Positions 53,717 to 63,620 of a DNA stretch of 64,000 nt are shown piece by piece. The DNA is taken from NCBI RefSeq assembly GCF_944383115.1, contig NZ_CALWOJ010000002.1, positions 1 through 64,000 of the forward strand, written 5' to 3'. The notes under the pieces are model-generated. The model saw only the letters and a program-made list of their open reading frames with translations. It was not told where the DNA came from and did no database searches. The position numbers and the translations under genes were made by a program. Each line of letters starts with the position of its first letter. Position 1 is the first letter of the stretch. Source of the DNA: an uncultured Flavonifractor sp. GTDB lineage: Bacteria; Bacillota; Clostridia; Oscillospirales; Oscillospiraceae.

Positions 53717-54529
53717 TTACCAGCCGTAGTGAGCCAGCACACCGATCCCCACACACATAGCCAGGGAAAGCAGCAGGGCGACGATATCCATCCCCTTCAT
53801 TTTCAGCTGCCGCAGGCGGGTGCGCCCGCTGCCGCCGTGATAGCAGCGGCATTCCATAGCCACCGCCAGCTCGTCGGCCCGGCGGAAGGCAGAGATAAAG
53901 AGAGGCACCAGCAGGGGTACCAGAGCCTTGGCCTTCTGGATCAGATTGCCGGTATCGAAATCGGCCCCTCTGGCCTTCTGTGCGGACATGATCTTGTCGG
54001 TCTCCTCAATGAGGGTGGGAATAAACCGCAGAGCGATGGACATCATCATAGCCAGCTCATGGATGGGGACCCGGATGGCTTTCAGGGGGCTGAGCAGCTT
54101 CTCCAGGCCGTCAGTGAGCATGATGGGGGACGTGGTGTAGGTCAGCAGGAAGGTGCAGGTAATGAGCATCATAATGCGCAGGATCATGAATACCGCCGCT
54201 CGGATCCCTTCCACATAAATGGTGAACACCCACCAGGACACCAGCGGTTCTCCCTTACCGGGGGTAAAGAACAGGTTGAGGATGGCAGTGATGAGGATGA
54301 TGATAAAGATGGGCCGCATCCCCCGCAGGATACTCTTGACCCCCACTTTGGAAATGGCGATCAGAGCGGCCAGCAGCACCAGCAGAATGGCGTAGGTCAC
54401 CACGTTGGCGGCCAGGAAGAGGGCCACGATATAGGCCACGGTACCGATGAGCTTGGTGCGGGGGTCCAACCGGTGGATGATGGTCTTGCCTGGGAAGTAC
54501 TGACCCAGGGTGATGTCTTTCAGCGCCAT
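53717..54529 (-). CDS. ecfT: ECF transporter transmembrane coupling protein EcfT
   Basis: The 270-residue membrane protein has about five helices and the two coupling helices with small-residue motifs AQKARGAD (about 184-191) and AMECRCYHGG (about 224-233), which grip the EcfA ATPases. It starts right after the ecfA2 stop with no gap. It should serve RibU and other S components in the genome. Confidence 0.95.
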   Translation of the reverse strand: MALKDITLGQYFPGKTIIHRLDPRTKLIGTVAYIVALFLAANVVTYAILLVLLAALIAISKVGVKSILRGMRPIFIIILITAILNLFFTPGKGEPLVSWWVFTIYVEGIRAAVFMILRIMMLITCTFLLTYTTSPIMLTDGLEKLLSPLKAIRVPIHELAMMMSIALRFIPTLIEETDKIMSAQKARGADFDTGNLIQKAKALVPLLVPLFISAFRRADELAVAMECRCYHGGSGRTRLRQLKMKGMDIVALLLSLAMCVGIGVLAHYGW

Positions 54530-55399
54530 TTACACCGTCCCCTCCTTTCGGGCCATCGCCGCCAGAATGGCGTCCCTGGCCTGCTGGATGGTGTACACCG
54601 AGGGGTCGATGTCCACCCCCATGGCACGCAGCCGGTGAAACACCCGGGTCATGGCGGGCACACCCAAGCCCATGCGCTCCAGCTCGTCCCCGTGGGCGAA
54701 TACCTCCCGGGGGGCGCCGGAGAAGGGGATCTTGCCGTCGTTGACCACCACGATGCGGTCCACCGTACGGGCCATCTCCTCCATGGAGTGGGAGACGATG
54801 ATGATGGTGGCGTTTTTGGCCACATGGTAATCATGGATATTGCTGAGGATAGACTCCACCCCTACGGGGTCCAGGCCGGCAGTGGGCTCGTCCAGGATCA
54901 GGACCGAGGGTTCCATGGCAATGACGCCGGCAATAGCCACCCGACGCTTCTGGCCGCCGGACAGCTCAAAAGGAGACTTCTGCAGCGTCTCCTCCTTGAG
55001 GCCTACAAACCCAGCGGCCTGCCGCACCCGGCGATCGATCTCCTCCGGATCCAGGCCCATATTGCCGGGGCCGAACGCAATATCCTTATATACCGTTTCC
55101 TCAAAAAGCTGATACTCAGGGTACTGGAACACCAGGCCCACCTGAAAGCGGATCTGACGGGTACGTTCCTTGCTTTCCCAGATATCCTTGCCCTCAAACA
55201 GCACCTTGCCCGAGGTAGGCTTCAAAAGGCCGTTGAGATGCTGGATCAGGGTGGATTTGCCCGAGCCGGTGTGGCCGATGATGCCCAGGTACTCCCCGCG
55301 GTAGGCGGTAAAGTCCACGTCCACCAGCGCCCCATGCTCGAAAGGGGTGCCGGCGGAATAGATATGGCTCAGGCGCTCCGTCTGAATGATCGGTTCCAA
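54530..55399 (-). CDS. ecfA2: ECF transporter ATPase EcfA2
   Basis: The 289-residue ATPase has Walker A GHTGSGKS (about 42-49), signature ELSGGQKRR (about 143-151) and Walker B VLILDE. The N-terminus with an insertion before Walker A (YSAGTPFEHGALVDVDF) marks the EcfA2 form. It follows ecfA1 by 51 bases. Confidence 0.94.
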   Translation of the reverse strand: MEPIIQTERLSHIYSAGTPFEHGALVDVDFTAYRGEYLGIIGHTGSGKSTLIQHLNGLLKPTSGKVLFEGKDIWESKERTRQIRFQVGLVFQYPEYQLFEETVYKDIAFGPGNMGLDPEEIDRRVRQAAGFVGLKEETLQKSPFELSGGQKRRVAIAGVIAMEPSVLILDEPTAGLDPVGVESILSNIHDYHVAKNATIIIVSHSMEEMARTVDRIVVVNDGKIPFSGAPREVFAHGDELERMGLGVPAMTRVFHRLRAMGVDIDPSVYTIQQARDAILAAMARKEGTV

Positions 55400-55450
55400 T
55401 TCGCTTCAGTCCTTTATCACAATGGTGCATTCTCCTTACGGAGTAACGCC

Positions 55451-56296
55451 CTATTTCAGCAGCTGATACAGGGTTTGGGCGCATTCCTCGTCGCTGAGGG
55501 CGTCCAGGGACACATCCACCCCCGCCTTTTGCAGCTCCCACAGCAGTTCGGTGGTCTCAGGGACGGTGAGGCCCACTTCCTTCAGCGCCTCCACCTGCTT
55601 GAATACGTCCCGGGGCGCGCCGTCGGCAATGACCTTGCCCTTGGACATGACCACCAACCGGTCGGCCTGGGCGGCCTCATCCATGTGATGGGTGATGAGA
55701 ACCACCGTTACCCCGGAGGTGCGGTTGAGCCCCTTGATGGTTTTCAGCACTTCGGCCCGGCCAATGGGGTCCAGCATGGCGGTGGGCTCGTCCAGCACGA
55801 TGCACCGGGGCTGCATGGCAATAACGCCGGCAATGGCCACCCGCTGCTTCTGGCCGCCGGAGAGCAGGTGGGGCGCATGTTCCCGGTACTCATACATCCC
55901 CACCGCCTTCAGCGCGTCGTCCACCCGGCGGCGGATCTCCTCCGGGGGAACTCCCAGATTCTCCGGGGCAAAGGCCACATCCTCCTCCACCACATTGGCT
56001 ACGATCTGGTTGTCCGGGTTCTGGAATACCATACCCACCGTGCGGCGGATGTCCAGCAATTTGCTCTCGTCAGCCGTGTCCATGCCGTCCACATACACCT
56101 TGCCGCCGGTGGGCAGCAGAATGGCGTTCATATGCTTGGCCAGGGTGGATTTCCCCGACCCGTTGTGGCCCAGCACCGCCACGAAGGTGCCCTCCTCGAT
56201 CCGGAGATCCACCCCGTCCAGCACCACAGGGGTGGGACCCTCCTCCTCGTCGTAGCGAAAGTGCAGGTCCTTTGTCTCAAGAATGGTCTGTCCCAT
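55451..56296 (-). CDS. ecfA1: ECF transporter ATPase EcfA1
   Basis: The 281-residue ATPase has Walker A GHNGSGKS (about 43-50), signature LLSGGQKQR (about 141-149), Walker B CIVLDE and the family Q-loop [18 protein letters not shown] precedes the ATG. With EcfA2 and EcfT it forms the energising unit for vitamin uptake. Confidence 0.94.
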   Translation of the reverse strand: MGQTILETKDLHFRYDEEEGPTPVVLDGVDLRIEEGTFVAVLGHNGSGKSTLAKHMNAILLPTGGKVYVDGMDTADESKLLDIRRTVGMVFQNPDNQIVANVVEEDVAFAPENLGVPPEEIRRRVDDALKAVGMYEYREHAPHLLSGGQKQRVAIAGVIAMQPRCIVLDEPTAMLDPIGRAEVLKTIKGLNRTSGVTVVLITHHMDEAAQADRLVVMSKGKVIADGAPRDVFKQVEALKEVGLTVPETTELLWELQKAGVDVSLDALSDEECAQTLYQLLK

Positions 56297-56308
56297 AGTA
56301 TCTCCTTT

Positions 56309-57172
56309 TTAGTCGCACAGCCAGCGTCCGGTGGCCCCGCAGGGCAGCGCCAAGCCGGTGGAACTTACCGGCAGGCCCAGCTCCTGGCTCTCGGTATGGC
56401 CGCCGTATTTCCGTCCCACCAGGGTCTCCAGCAGATAGGTCAGCACAGACGGAGCCAGACCGGTGGTATAGGAGTTGATGAGGAAAAACAGGGGGTTGTC
56501 CGACAGCACCCCGGTCACCAGCTCCACAAAGGGGAACAGGTTCTCCTCCAGCTTCCAGATCTCGCCGGAGGGGCCCCGCCCGTAGGAGGGCGGATCCATG
56601 ATGACGGCGTCGTATTTCCGCCCCCGTCGGATCTCCCGCTCCACAAACTTTGCGCAGTCGTCCACGATCCAGCGGATGGGGGCGTCGCCCAGGCCGGAAG
56701 AGGCCGCGTTCTCCCGGGCCCAGCTTACCATGCCCCGGGCGGCGTCCACATGACACACGCTTGCCCCCGCCGCAGCGCAGGCCACAGTGGCCCCGCCGGT
56801 ATAGGCGAAGAGATTGAGTACCTGGATGGGCCGGCCGGCGGAGCGGATACGCTCCATGGCAAAGTCCCAGTTGGCGGCCTGCTCGGGGAACAGGCCGGTG
56901 TGCTTGAAGTTCATGGGCTTGATGTTGAAGGTCAGCTCCCGGTAACCCAGGGTCCACCGATCCGGCAGGTCCTTCTTGACCCAGCGTCCGCCGCCGGTGG
57001 AGGAACGCTGATACCGGGCGTCAAATTTCCGCCAGCCGGGGTGCTTCCCTTCCGCCCGCCAAATGGCCTGGGGGTCGGGCCGCACCAGGGTGAACTTGCC
57101 CCAGCGTTCCAGTCGCTCTCCCCCACCGCAATCCAGCAGCTCATATTCTTTCCATCCGTCCGAGATCCACAT
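56309..57172 (-). CDS. Class I SAM-dependent methyltransferase (RlmI/RlmK-like C-terminal part)
   Basis: The 287-residue protein has a Rossmann methyltransferase domain: SAM loop LNLFAYTGGATVACAAAG (about 120-137), acidic DAARGMVSWARENA and catalytic MDPPSYGRGPSG (about 193-204). The DPPSYGRG form is found in the COG1092 group of rRNA methyltransferases. There is no PUA domain. It is the first gene of the ecf-truA run, 12 bases from ecfA1. Confidence 0.86.
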   Translation of the reverse strand: MWISDGWKEYELLDCGGGERLERWGKFTLVRPDPQAIWRAEGKHPGWRKFDARYQRSSTGGGRWVKKDLPDRWTLGYRELTFNIKPMNFKHTGLFPEQAANWDFAMERIRSAGRPIQVLNLFAYTGGATVACAAAGASVCHVDAARGMVSWARENAASSGLGDAPIRWIVDDCAKFVEREIRRGRKYDAVIMDPPSYGRGPSGEIWKLEENLFPFVELVTGVLSDNPLFFLINSYTTGLAPSVLTYLLETLVGRKYGGHTESQELGLPVSSTGLALPCGATGRWLCD

Positions 57173-57217
57173 ATGTTCCCTTCACGCCCTCCCGGGTATT
57201 GTTGTCATAATCATCCT

Positions 57218-57246
57218 ATTATATCATCACGGTTCAGTCGAGTCAA
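57218..57246 (-). promoter_or_regulatory. Promoter of the methyltransferase-ecf-truA operon
   Basis: On the minus strand TTGACT (57241-57246), 17 bp, TATAAT (57218-57223). Confidence 0.85.
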
Positions 57247-57259
57247 CGAGAAGAAAGAA

Positions 57260-57288
57260 TTGTGTTATGGAGAAAACTGTGATAGAAT
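57260..57288 (+). promoter_or_regulatory. Promoter of the DivIVA-like gene
   Basis: TTGTGT (57260-57265), 17 bp, TAGAAT (57283-57288), divergent from the ecf operon promoter 14 bases away. Confidence 0.68.
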
Positions 57289-57320
57289 AGGGATGAATTT
57301 GTGGAAACGAGGTGTCTGTT

Positions 57321-58022
57321 ATGAGCGCCACTGAACTTCAGTTTCGTACTGCCGCTTTCGGCGGCTTTCAAAAGCAGGATGTATTGAGCTATATCGAATC
57401 CTCCAGCCAGGCCCATACGGAAAAGCTGGAACAGCTGCAGCGGGAGCTGGAGGAGCTGGCGGGCGCGAAGCAGGCTCTGGCAGCCCAGGTCGAACAGGCC
57501 AAGGGGCAGGCCGAGGAACTGGCCAGGGAAAAGGAGGATCTGACCGCCCAGCTGGAACAGGCCCGCAAGGAAACTGAGCAGCTGCGCACTCAGCTGGAAC
57601 AAGCCCGGAAAGAGGCGGAGGATACCGCCGCCCAGCTCTCTGAGGTCAAAGCCCGGCTGGAACAGGCTGAGCCGGACGCCGCCGCCTATCGGCAGATCAA
57701 AGACCGGGCCGCCGGCATTGAACTGGAAGCCCATTGCCGCGCCCAGGAAGTGCAGCACGAGGCGGAGGATCGGGTTCAGCGCGCCCACACCGAGGTGGAG
57801 CAATGGCTGCATAAAGTACGGGCAGGCTATGAGCTGCTGCGCACCGACATGGATGGCGCCGTCACCCGTACTTTGCAGGAACTGGACAAACTGCATCAGA
57901 TGATGGAACAGCTTTCTTCCAGTTTCAGCGTCCAGGACGATCACCTGCGCAAGCTGACCCAGGCCTGTGTATCTGAGTTTGCACCCCCGGCACCTCAGCC
58001 CCTGCCCCTGAACGAGAAATAA
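57321..58022 (+). CDS. DivIVA-domain coiled-coil protein
   Basis: The 233-residue protein starts with a DivIVA-like membrane-targeting region (LQFRTAAFGGFQKQDVLSYI, 7-26) followed by a long heptad coiled coil (about 30-130) with many Gln, Glu, Leu and Ala and three near-repeats of QLEQARKE. A second helical domain fills the rest. DivIVA-type proteins mark curved membranes and cell poles or septa. Start at ATG 57321 behind GAGGTG. Often read upstream of unrelated genes; here xfp follows after a terminator. Confidence 0.85.
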   Translation: MSATELQFRTAAFGGFQKQDVLSYIESSSQAHTEKLEQLQRELEELAGAKQALAAQVEQAKGQAEELAREKEDLTAQLEQARKETEQLRTQLEQARKEAEDTAAQLSEVKARLEQAEPDAAAYRQIKDRAAGIELEAHCRAQEVQHEAEDRVQRAHTEVEQWLHKVRAGYELLRTDMDGAVTRTLQELDKLHQMMEQLSSSFSVQDDHLRKLTQACVSEFAPPAPQPLPLNEK

Positions 58023-58046
58023 TTCCCCGCCCCGGGCGGGCGTATG

Positions 58047-58071
58047 AGAGGGGACCGGTCCGGTCCCCTCT
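58047..58071 (+). terminator. Terminator between the DivIVA-like gene and xfp
   Basis: A perfect 12-bp stem AGAGGGGACCGG with its complement around a single T, then TGTTCTT. It lies upstream of xfp in the same direction and could limit read-through. Confidence 0.75.
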
Positions 58072-58121
58072 TGTTCTTGCGGTATTTTGCAAAGACATCT
58101 TCTGAGAAGGAGTGCATTCCT

Positions 58122-60554
58122 TTGAGCAAAACCTCCCAGACCCGGACCAAAGTCACCGTCAAAACCTCGGCCCGTATGTCCAAAAAAGGGCCGCTCACCC
58201 CCGACGCCCTGCGGAAACTGGACGCCTGGTGGCGGGCCTCCAACTATCTGGCTGCCGGCCAGCTCTATCTGAAAGATAATCCGCTGCTCCGCGCCCCTCT
58301 GAAGCCGGAACACTTGAAGCACACCCCGGTGGGCCACTGGGGTACGGTGCCCGGCCAGAACTTTATCTATACCCACCTCAATCGGGTCATTACCAAGTAC
58401 GACCTGGACATGATCTACATCTGCGGCCCCGGACACGGCGGCTCCGCCGTGCTGGCACAGACTTATCTGGAAGGGACCTACAGCGAGATCTATCCCAACG
58501 TCAGCCAGGACGAGGAGGGCATGCGCAAACTCTTCCGGCAGTTCTCCTTCCCGGGCGGCGTGGGCAGCCACTGCGCCCCCAACACCCCCGGCTCCATCAA
58601 CGAGGGCGGCGAGCTGGGCTATTCTCTGGCCCACGCCTTCGGGGCTGTCATGGACAATCCCACCCTCATCGCAGCCTGCGTGGTGGGAGACGGCGAGGCG
58701 GAGACCGCGCCTCTGGCCACCGCCTGGCACGGCAATAAATTCCTGGACCCGGTGGGCGACGGCGCGGTGCTGCCCATTCTCCACCTCAACGGCTATAAAA
58801 ACGCCACCCCCGCCCTTTTTGCCCGCATTACCAATGAGGAGGTGGAGGACTTCTTCAAGGGCTGCGGCTGGACCCCCCGATTTGTGGAGGGAGACGACCC
58901 GGCCCAGATGCACCAGAAGATGGCCGCCGCTTTGGACTGGGCGGTGCGCGAGATCCAGCGCATTCAGGAGAGCGCCCGCTCCTTCGGGGAGACCGAGCGG
59001 CCCCGGTGGCCTATGGTGGTACTCCGCTCTCCCAAGGGCTGGACCTGTCCCAAGGCAGTGGACGGAGTCGCTCTGGAAGGTACCAGCCGGGTCCACCAGC
59101 TGCCTCTGGCGGTGGACGAGGCCCATCCGGAGGCTCTGCCCCTGCTGGAGCAGTGGCTGCGCAGTTACCATCCGGAGGAGCTGTTCGACGAAGCGGGCGC
59201 CCTTGTCCCCGCCCTGCGGGGCATGGCGCCCCAGGGGGAGCGGCGGATGGGGTCCAACCCCCACGCCAACGGCGGCCTGCTGCTGCGGGACCTGCGCATC
59301 CCCGACTTCTCCAAATACGCGGTGGCCGCCCCCGCCCCCGGCGAGGCAGAGGCCGAGGACATGGCCGAACTGGGCAAGTATGTCAAGGATGTACTCAAGC
59401 TCAACCAGAAAGCCAAAAACTTCCGCATCTTCTCCCCCGACGAGACCATGAGCAATAAGCTGTGGGCCGCCCTGGAGGCCAGCGACCGCCGTTGGAACGC
59501 CGACCGGCTCCCCTCTGACGAGGGGCTGTCCCCCAATGGCCGCATTCTGGACGGCATGCTGTCCGAGCATATGTGCCAGGGCTGGCTGGAGGGCTACCTG
59601 CTCACCGGCCGCCACGGCTTCCTTAACAGCTACGAGGCCTTCATCCGCATCGTGGATTCCATGGTCAGCCAGTATGCCAAGTGGCTCAAAGTGGCCGGCT
59701 CCCTGCCCTGGCGGCAGGATATCGCCTCCCTCAACTATGTGCTGTCCTCCAACGTTTGGCAGCAGGATCAGAACGGCTTTACCCATCAGGACCCCGGTTT
59801 CCTGGACCATGTGGCCAACAAGAAGGCGGACGTGGTGCGGCTCTATCTGCCCCCCGACGCCAACTGTCTGCTCTCCTGCTTCGACCACTGCATCAAAAGC
59901 CGCAACTACATCAACGTGCTGGTGACCTCCAAGCACGCCCGTCCCCAGTGGCTTACCATGGACGAGGCCATCAAACACTGCACCCACGGTATCGGCATCT
60001 GGCAATGGGCCTCCAACGACCAGGGCGCCGAGCCCGACGCGGTGCTGGCCTGCTGCGGCGAGACGCCCACCCTGGAGACCCTGGCCGCCGTCACCATCCT
60101 GCGGCGTTACCTGCCCGAGCTGAAGGTACGGGTGGTCAACGTGGTGGACCTGATGAAGCTGCAGCCTCACACGGAACATCCCCACGGCCTTACCGACGAG
60201 GACTACGACGTACTCTTCACCGTGGACAAGCCCATTATCTTTGCCTTCCACGGCTACGCCTCCCTGGTTCACGAACTGACCTATCGCCGGCACAACAAGA
60301 ATCTCCACGTCCGGGGCTATAAGGAGGAGGGCGGCCTCACCACCCCCTTTGACATGCGGGTACAGAACAACATCGACCGGTTCGATCTGGTCATCGACAC
60401 TGTGAAACGGCTGCCCCAGCTGGGCAACCGGGGCGCCTTCCTCATCCAGCTGATGAAGGACAAGCTGGTGGAACACCGGCAGTATATCACCGCTTACGGC
60501 CAGGATATGCCTGAGATCCGGGACTGGAAGTGGAACGGTGGAAACGGGATCTGA
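58122..60554 (+). CDS. xfp: Xylulose-5-phosphate / fructose-6-phosphate phosphoketolase
   Basis: The 810-residue thiamine diphosphate enzyme splits xylulose-5-P (and often fructose-6-P) into acetyl phosphate and a smaller sugar phosphate. The family signature [15 protein letters not shown] (about 66-80), GPGHGGSA (about 99-106) and the ThDP motif [19 protein letters not shown] (about 190-208) are present. It starts with TTG after GAAGGAG, which gives the usual length (about 790-800); no ATG fits as well. It gives the cell a fermentative bypass of glycolysis with ATP from acetyl phosphate. Confidence 0.96.
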   Translation: MSKTSQTRTKVTVKTSARMSKKGPLTPDALRKLDAWWRASNYLAAGQLYLKDNPLLRAPLKPEHLKHTPVGHWGTVPGQNFIYTHLNRVITKYDLDMIYICGPGHGGSAVLAQTYLEGTYSEIYPNVSQDEEGMRKLFRQFSFPGGVGSHCAPNTPGSINEGGELGYSLAHAFGAVMDNPTLIAACVVGDGEAETAPLATAWHGNKFLDPVGDGAVLPILHLNGYKNATPALFARITNEEVEDFFKGCGWTPRFVEGDDPAQMHQKMAAALDWAVREIQRIQESARSFGETERPRWPMVVLRSPKGWTCPKAVDGVALEGTSRVHQLPLAVDEAHPEALPLLEQWLRSYHPEELFDEAGALVPALRGMAPQGERRMGSNPHANGGLLLRDLRIPDFSKYAVAAPAPGEAEAEDMAELGKYVKDVLKLNQKAKNFRIFSPDETMSNKLWAALEASDRRWNADRLPSDEGLSPNGRILDGMLSEHMCQGWLEGYLLTGRHGFLNSYEAFIRIVDSMVSQYAKWLKVAGSLPWRQDIASLNYVLSSNVWQQDQNGFTHQDPGFLDHVANKKADVVRLYLPPDANCLLSCFDHCIKSRNYINVLVTSKHARPQWLTMDEAIKHCTHGIGIWQWASNDQGAEPDAVLACCGETPTLETLAAVTILRRYLPELKVRVVNVVDLMKLQPHTEHPHGLTDEDYDVLFTVDKPIIFAFHGYASLVHELTYRRHNKNLHVRGYKEEGGLTTPFDMRVQNNIDRFDLVIDTVKRLPQLGNRGAFLIQLMKDKLVEHRQYITAYGQDMPEIRDWKWNGGNGI

Positions 60555-60560
60555 GCCGCC

Positions 60561-60589
60561 TTGCCAAACGGGCCGGGCTGTGCTATCCT
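60561..60589 (+). promoter_or_regulatory. Promoter of the DtxR-family gene
   Basis: TTGCCA (60561-60566), 17 bp, TATCCT (60584-60589). Confidence 0.62.
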
Positions 60590-60621
60590 GATAAAAAAGC
60601 ACGGACAGAAAGGATGGCGTT

Positions 60622-61005
60622 ATGAACATCTACGAATCCGCGGAAAACTATCTGGAGGCCATCCTCAGCCTCCATGAACAGCACGGGACAGTGCGCTCTA
60701 TCGACATCGCCAACGAGCTGCACTTCTCCAAGCCCAGCGTCAGTGTGGCTATGAAGAAATTGCGGGAGAGCGGCTATATCGAGATGGACAAAGACGGACT
60801 GATCTCCCTGCTCCCTGCCGGTGAGGAAATTGCCAGACGCATCTACGAACGTCACCAGCTGCTGACCAAATTCTTCGTCCACCTGGGGGTAAGCCCGGAG
60901 GTGGCTGCCGCAGACGCCTGCAAGATCGAGCATGATCTCAGCGATGAAACCTTCCAGAAGATCAAAGAGCATGCTATGGGTACCGGCGGACTGGCGCAGT
61001 ATTGA
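60622..61005 (+). CDS. DtxR/MntR-family metal-dependent regulator
   Basis: The 127-residue protein has the DtxR winged helix (1-65; SAENYLEAILSLHEQHGTVR, then SKPSVSVAMKKLRESGY) and the dimer/metal domain (65-127; RHQLLTKFFVHLGVSPEVA and CKIEHDLSD, holding likely Glu, Cys and His ligands). There is no SH3-like third domain, as in MntR-type members. It senses iron or manganese and could act at the GTTAG-N6-CTAAC boxes at 45.5 kb (inference). AGAAAGGA precedes the ATG. Confidence 0.92.
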   Translation: MNIYESAENYLEAILSLHEQHGTVRSIDIANELHFSKPSVSVAMKKLRESGYIEMDKDGLISLLPAGEEIARRIYERHQLLTKFFVHLGVSPEVAAADACKIEHDLSDETFQKIKEHAMGTGGLAQY

Positions 61006-61022
61006 CCCTTCCGCACACAAAT

Positions 61023-61060
61023 AACCGGACCTGCCGTGTAAAGCGGCAAGTCCGGTTTTT
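61023..61060 (+). terminator. Terminator of the DtxR-family gene
   Basis: AACCGGACCTGCCG (61023-61036) pairs with CGGCAAGTCCGGTT (61044-61057) with one mismatch, then TTT. Confidence 0.85.
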
Positions 61061-61171
61061 CTCTCCCCCGTTTCCCCTTCGCCCAGCATCGCATGTCAGA
61101 TAGGCGTCATCCCGTCAAATTATCCTCCGGCAACCGGTCAAGACGGGCATAAATTTTGTGAAAAACTACCT

Positions 61172-61201
61172 TTGAAACGTTGTGCCGACCTCTAGTATAA
61201 T
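61172..61201 (+). promoter_or_regulatory. Promoter of the third MATE transcript
   Basis: TTGAAA (61172-61177), 18 bp, TATAAT (61196-61201). The region 61061-61171 before it holds nothing recognised. Confidence 0.75.
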
Positions 61202-61210
61202 AAAAATACA

Positions 61211-61259
61211 ACGTGTAGTTATCATCGGCGTAAATCCGGTTGATAGCTGCACGTTTTTT
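61211..61259 (+). terminator. Promoter-proximal terminator hairpin (attenuator or small RNA)
   Basis: From about the third or fourth transcribed base, ACGTGTAGTTATCATCGG (61211-61228) folds on CCGGTTGATAGCTGCACGT (61236-61254) with G-T pairs and one bulge, followed by TTTTTT. Expected transcript about 50 nt unless read-through reaches the MATE gene 125 bases further on. Confidence 0.72.
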
Positions 61260-61383
61260 GTTTTCCCTACGTATTGTTTGTGGTTTTGGCGTTCATCTAC
61301 CAGTACGACTCAAAAAGCTGTGCATGGCCCATAGTGTAAATTGGTCCCGGCTGCACGCTTCCTTATCCTGGAGGTTATTGGAA

Positions 61384-62784
61384 ATGAAACAGGCGCAAAA
61401 ATCAAATGCCTTTCTGGTCACAGACTCCATTGGTCGGCTGATGAGCCAGTATGCCGTCCCATGCGTCATATCTTTACTAGTGGCCGCTCTCTATAGCATC
61501 GTGGATCAGATTTTTATTGCAAACGCCTCTTATCTTGGTTCCTATGGAAACGCTGCCAATACGGTGGTTTTCCCTCTGACCGTGGTGGCTCTGGCTATCG
61601 CGGTACTCATCGGCGACGGATGCTGCGCCCTGGTCAGCATTTGTCTGGGGGCCCAGGAGCAAAAGCGGGCAGGTAAAAGCATTGGAAACGCCATCATTCT
61701 GTGCGTAGCCGCCAGCATCATACTTACCGCTTTCTATCTGATCTTTCAGGACGGCATCCTCAGTATGTTCGGCGGACGGGTCAATGAGGAGACTTTCCGT
61801 TACTCACAGGAGTATTTCTTCTATATCACGCTGGGTATTCCCTGCTATATGTTCGGTCAAGCCATGAATCCCATCATCCGCTCTGATGGCAGTCCCAAAT
61901 TTGCCATGGTCTCTACCCTGGCAGGCGCTGGGATCAATATCATTTTGGATCCGGTATTTATTTTCGGGTTTCAGTGGGGCATGATGGGCGCTGCCATAGC
62001 CACAGTATTAGGTCAGCTTCTCACCGCCGTGCTGGCTATCTGGTACCTATGGCATATGAAAGCGGTATCCCTCCATCGGGATTGTTTCAGGCTCCAAGGA
62101 AACGTAATCTTTCACTTTCTTTCCTTGGGTGTGTGTAGCCTGTTGTCCCAAATCTCTCTGGTGGCCGCCATGGCGGCCATTAACAACATGATTCGCCAAT
62201 ATGGCGCCCTGGACGCTATCTTCGGTCAGAGTCAATACGCACAAATCCCCATGGCGGTGGTTGGCATCGTCATGAAATTCTTTCAAATCGTTATCTCTAT
62301 CGCGGTGGGTCTGGCTGCCGGTTGTATCCCCATTGTAGGATATAACATCGGCGCAGGACGGAAAGACCGGGCTAAAAGCCTCTTCACCCACCTACTTATC
62401 GCTGAAGCGGTAGTGGGCGGGGTGGCGCTGTTTGTTGTAGAGTGCTTCCCTACCCAGCTTATTTCCATTTTCGGCGCAGCCAATGAGAGCAGCTATTACA
62501 CGGAATTTGCCATCAAATCCTTCCGCATTTATCTGTGTATGATGATCCTGGCATGCGTAAATAAAGGCACGTTCATTTACCTGCAGTCTCTGGGCAAAGC
62601 GTTGGCTTCCACAGCCCTGTCCATGATCCGGGAAGTGGTTTTTGGCGTAGGTTTTGCCCTGTTGCTCCCCACCTTTTTTGGACTGGACGGGGTACTCTAC
62701 TCCATGCCGGTATCCGATTTTTTGACGTTCCTCATTGCTGCGTTTCTGATTCGCTCCACCTATCGCACACTCAGCGAGCCCTAA
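61384..62784 (+). CDS. MATE-family cation-coupled exporter
   Basis: The 466-residue protein has 12 helices in two halves, with MATE motifs ALYSIVDQIFIANASYLGSYG (first half, split here as residues 36-56) and CSLLSQISLVAAMAAINNM in the second. The ATG at 61384 follows GGAGG at 9 bases; the frame extends upstream without a better start. Its mRNA leader contains the hairpin at 61211. The stop region overlaps the convergent methyltransferase gene by 14 bases. Confidence 0.9.
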   Translation: MKQAQKSNAFLVTDSIGRLMSQYAVPCVISLLVAALYSIVDQIFIANASYLGSYGNAANTVVFPLTVVALAIAVLIGDGCCALVSICLGAQEQKRAGKSIGNAIILCVAASIILTAFYLIFQDGILSMFGGRVNEETFRYSQEYFFYITLGIPCYMFGQAMNPIIRSDGSPKFAMVSTLAGAGINIILDPVFIFGFQWGMMGAAIATVLGQLLTAVLAIWYLWHMKAVSLHRDCFRLQGNVIFHFLSLGVCSLLSQISLVAAMAAINNMIRQYGALDAIFGQSQYAQIPMAVVGIVMKFFQIVISIAVGLAAGCIPIVGYNIGAGRKDRAKSLFTHLLIAEAVVGGVALFVVECFPTQLISIFGAANESSYYTEFAIKSFRIYLCMMILACVNKGTFIYLQSLGKALASTALSMIREVVFGVGFALLLPTFFGLDGVLYSMPVSDFLTFLIAAFLIRSTYRTLSEP

Positions 62785-63598
62785 GTTCCCAAAAAGCTAC
62801 CGCGCTGGCCGCCGCCACGTTGAGGGAATCCACCCCGTGGGACATAGGGATACACACGGTATAGTCGCATCCGGCGATGGTGTGCGCCGACAGGCCGTCC
62901 CCCTCGGTTCCCAGCACAATGGCCAGCCTGTCCTCCCGCCGCAGGCTGGGATCCTCAATGCTGAGAGCGGTATCGCTGAGCGCCATGGCCACCGTCTTGA
63001 AACCCAGAGCATTGAGCCGGGCCAGGCCCGGCTGAGGCCACTGAGACGCATCCTCCCCTATGCGGGTCCAGGGGATCTGGAACACGGTGCCCATACTCAC
63101 CCGGGCCGCCCGCCGGTACAGCGGGTCGCAGCAGGTGGGTGTGACCAACACCGCGTCCATGTGAAGCGCGGCTGCGGAACGGAAGATGGCGCCTACGTTG
63201 GTAGCGTCCACAATGCCCTCCAACACCGCCACACGGCGGGCGTTGACACACAGTTCCTCCACCGAGGGCAGTGACGGCCTGCGCATGGCGCACAGCACAC
63301 CCCGGGTCACCTCATAGCCGGTGAGACCCTCCAGCACTTCCCGGTCCGCTGTATAGACCGGCACATCGCCGCACCGGGCAATGACTTCACGGGCCGGGCC
63401 GTCAATTTTCTTTCGCTCCATGAGCAAGGACAGCGGCTGGTATCCCCCATCCAGCGCCCGCAGGATAACCTTGGGACTCTCTGCTATAAAGATACCTTTT
63501 TCCGGTTCCAGCCGATTGCGCAGCTGGGCCTCGGTCAGGCGGGCATAACAATCCAGCTGAGGGTCGGAATAGTCGGCGATCTCAATGATATTGACCAT
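62771..63598 (-). CDS. SpoU/TrmH-family RNA 2'-O-ribose methyltransferase
   Basis: The 275-residue protein has an N-terminal RNA-binding part (about 1-100, with GIFIAESPKVILRAL) and a C-terminal SPOUT knot with motif 1 DATNVGAIFRSAAAL, motif 2 VLGTEGDGLS and motif 3 IPMSHGVDSLNVAAA. It should methylate a ribose in rRNA or tRNA. The ATG at 63598 follows AACAGGAAA; an earlier ATG at 63634 overlaps the previous stop. Its 3' end overlaps the convergent MATE gene. Confidence 0.92.
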   Translation of the reverse strand: MVNIIEIADYSDPQLDCYARLTEAQLRNRLEPEKGIFIAESPKVILRALDGGYQPLSLLMERKKIDGPAREVIARCGDVPVYTADREVLEGLTGYEVTRGVLCAMRRPSLPSVEELCVNARRVAVLEGIVDATNVGAIFRSAAALHMDAVLVTPTCCDPLYRRAARVSMGTVFQIPWTRIGEDASQWPQPGLARLNALGFKTVAMALSDTALSIEDPSLRREDRLAIVLGTEGDGLSAHTIAGCDYTVCIPMSHGVDSLNVAAASAVAFWELRAR

Positions 63599-63620
63599 AT
63601 TGTTTTCCTGTTCTCTTTTC

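Noticed and set aside
53705..57334. Plus-strand open frame of about 1,209 codons
   Set aside because: It lies opposite truA, ecfT, ecfA2, ecfA1 and the methyltransferase, all clearly recognised. GC-rich third positions remove stops from the antisense frame; the product is low-complexity (His, Gln, Gly) with no domain.
57243..60629. Minus-strand open frame of about 1,128 codons
   Set aside because: It is the antisense shadow of xfp and the DivIVA-like gene; no ribosome site, promoter or known motif.
61345..61360. Second GCTGCACG copy as antiterminator for the 61211 hairpin
   Set aside because: It could pair with the left arm using G-T pairs, but it is transcribed after the terminator, so it cannot act before termination.
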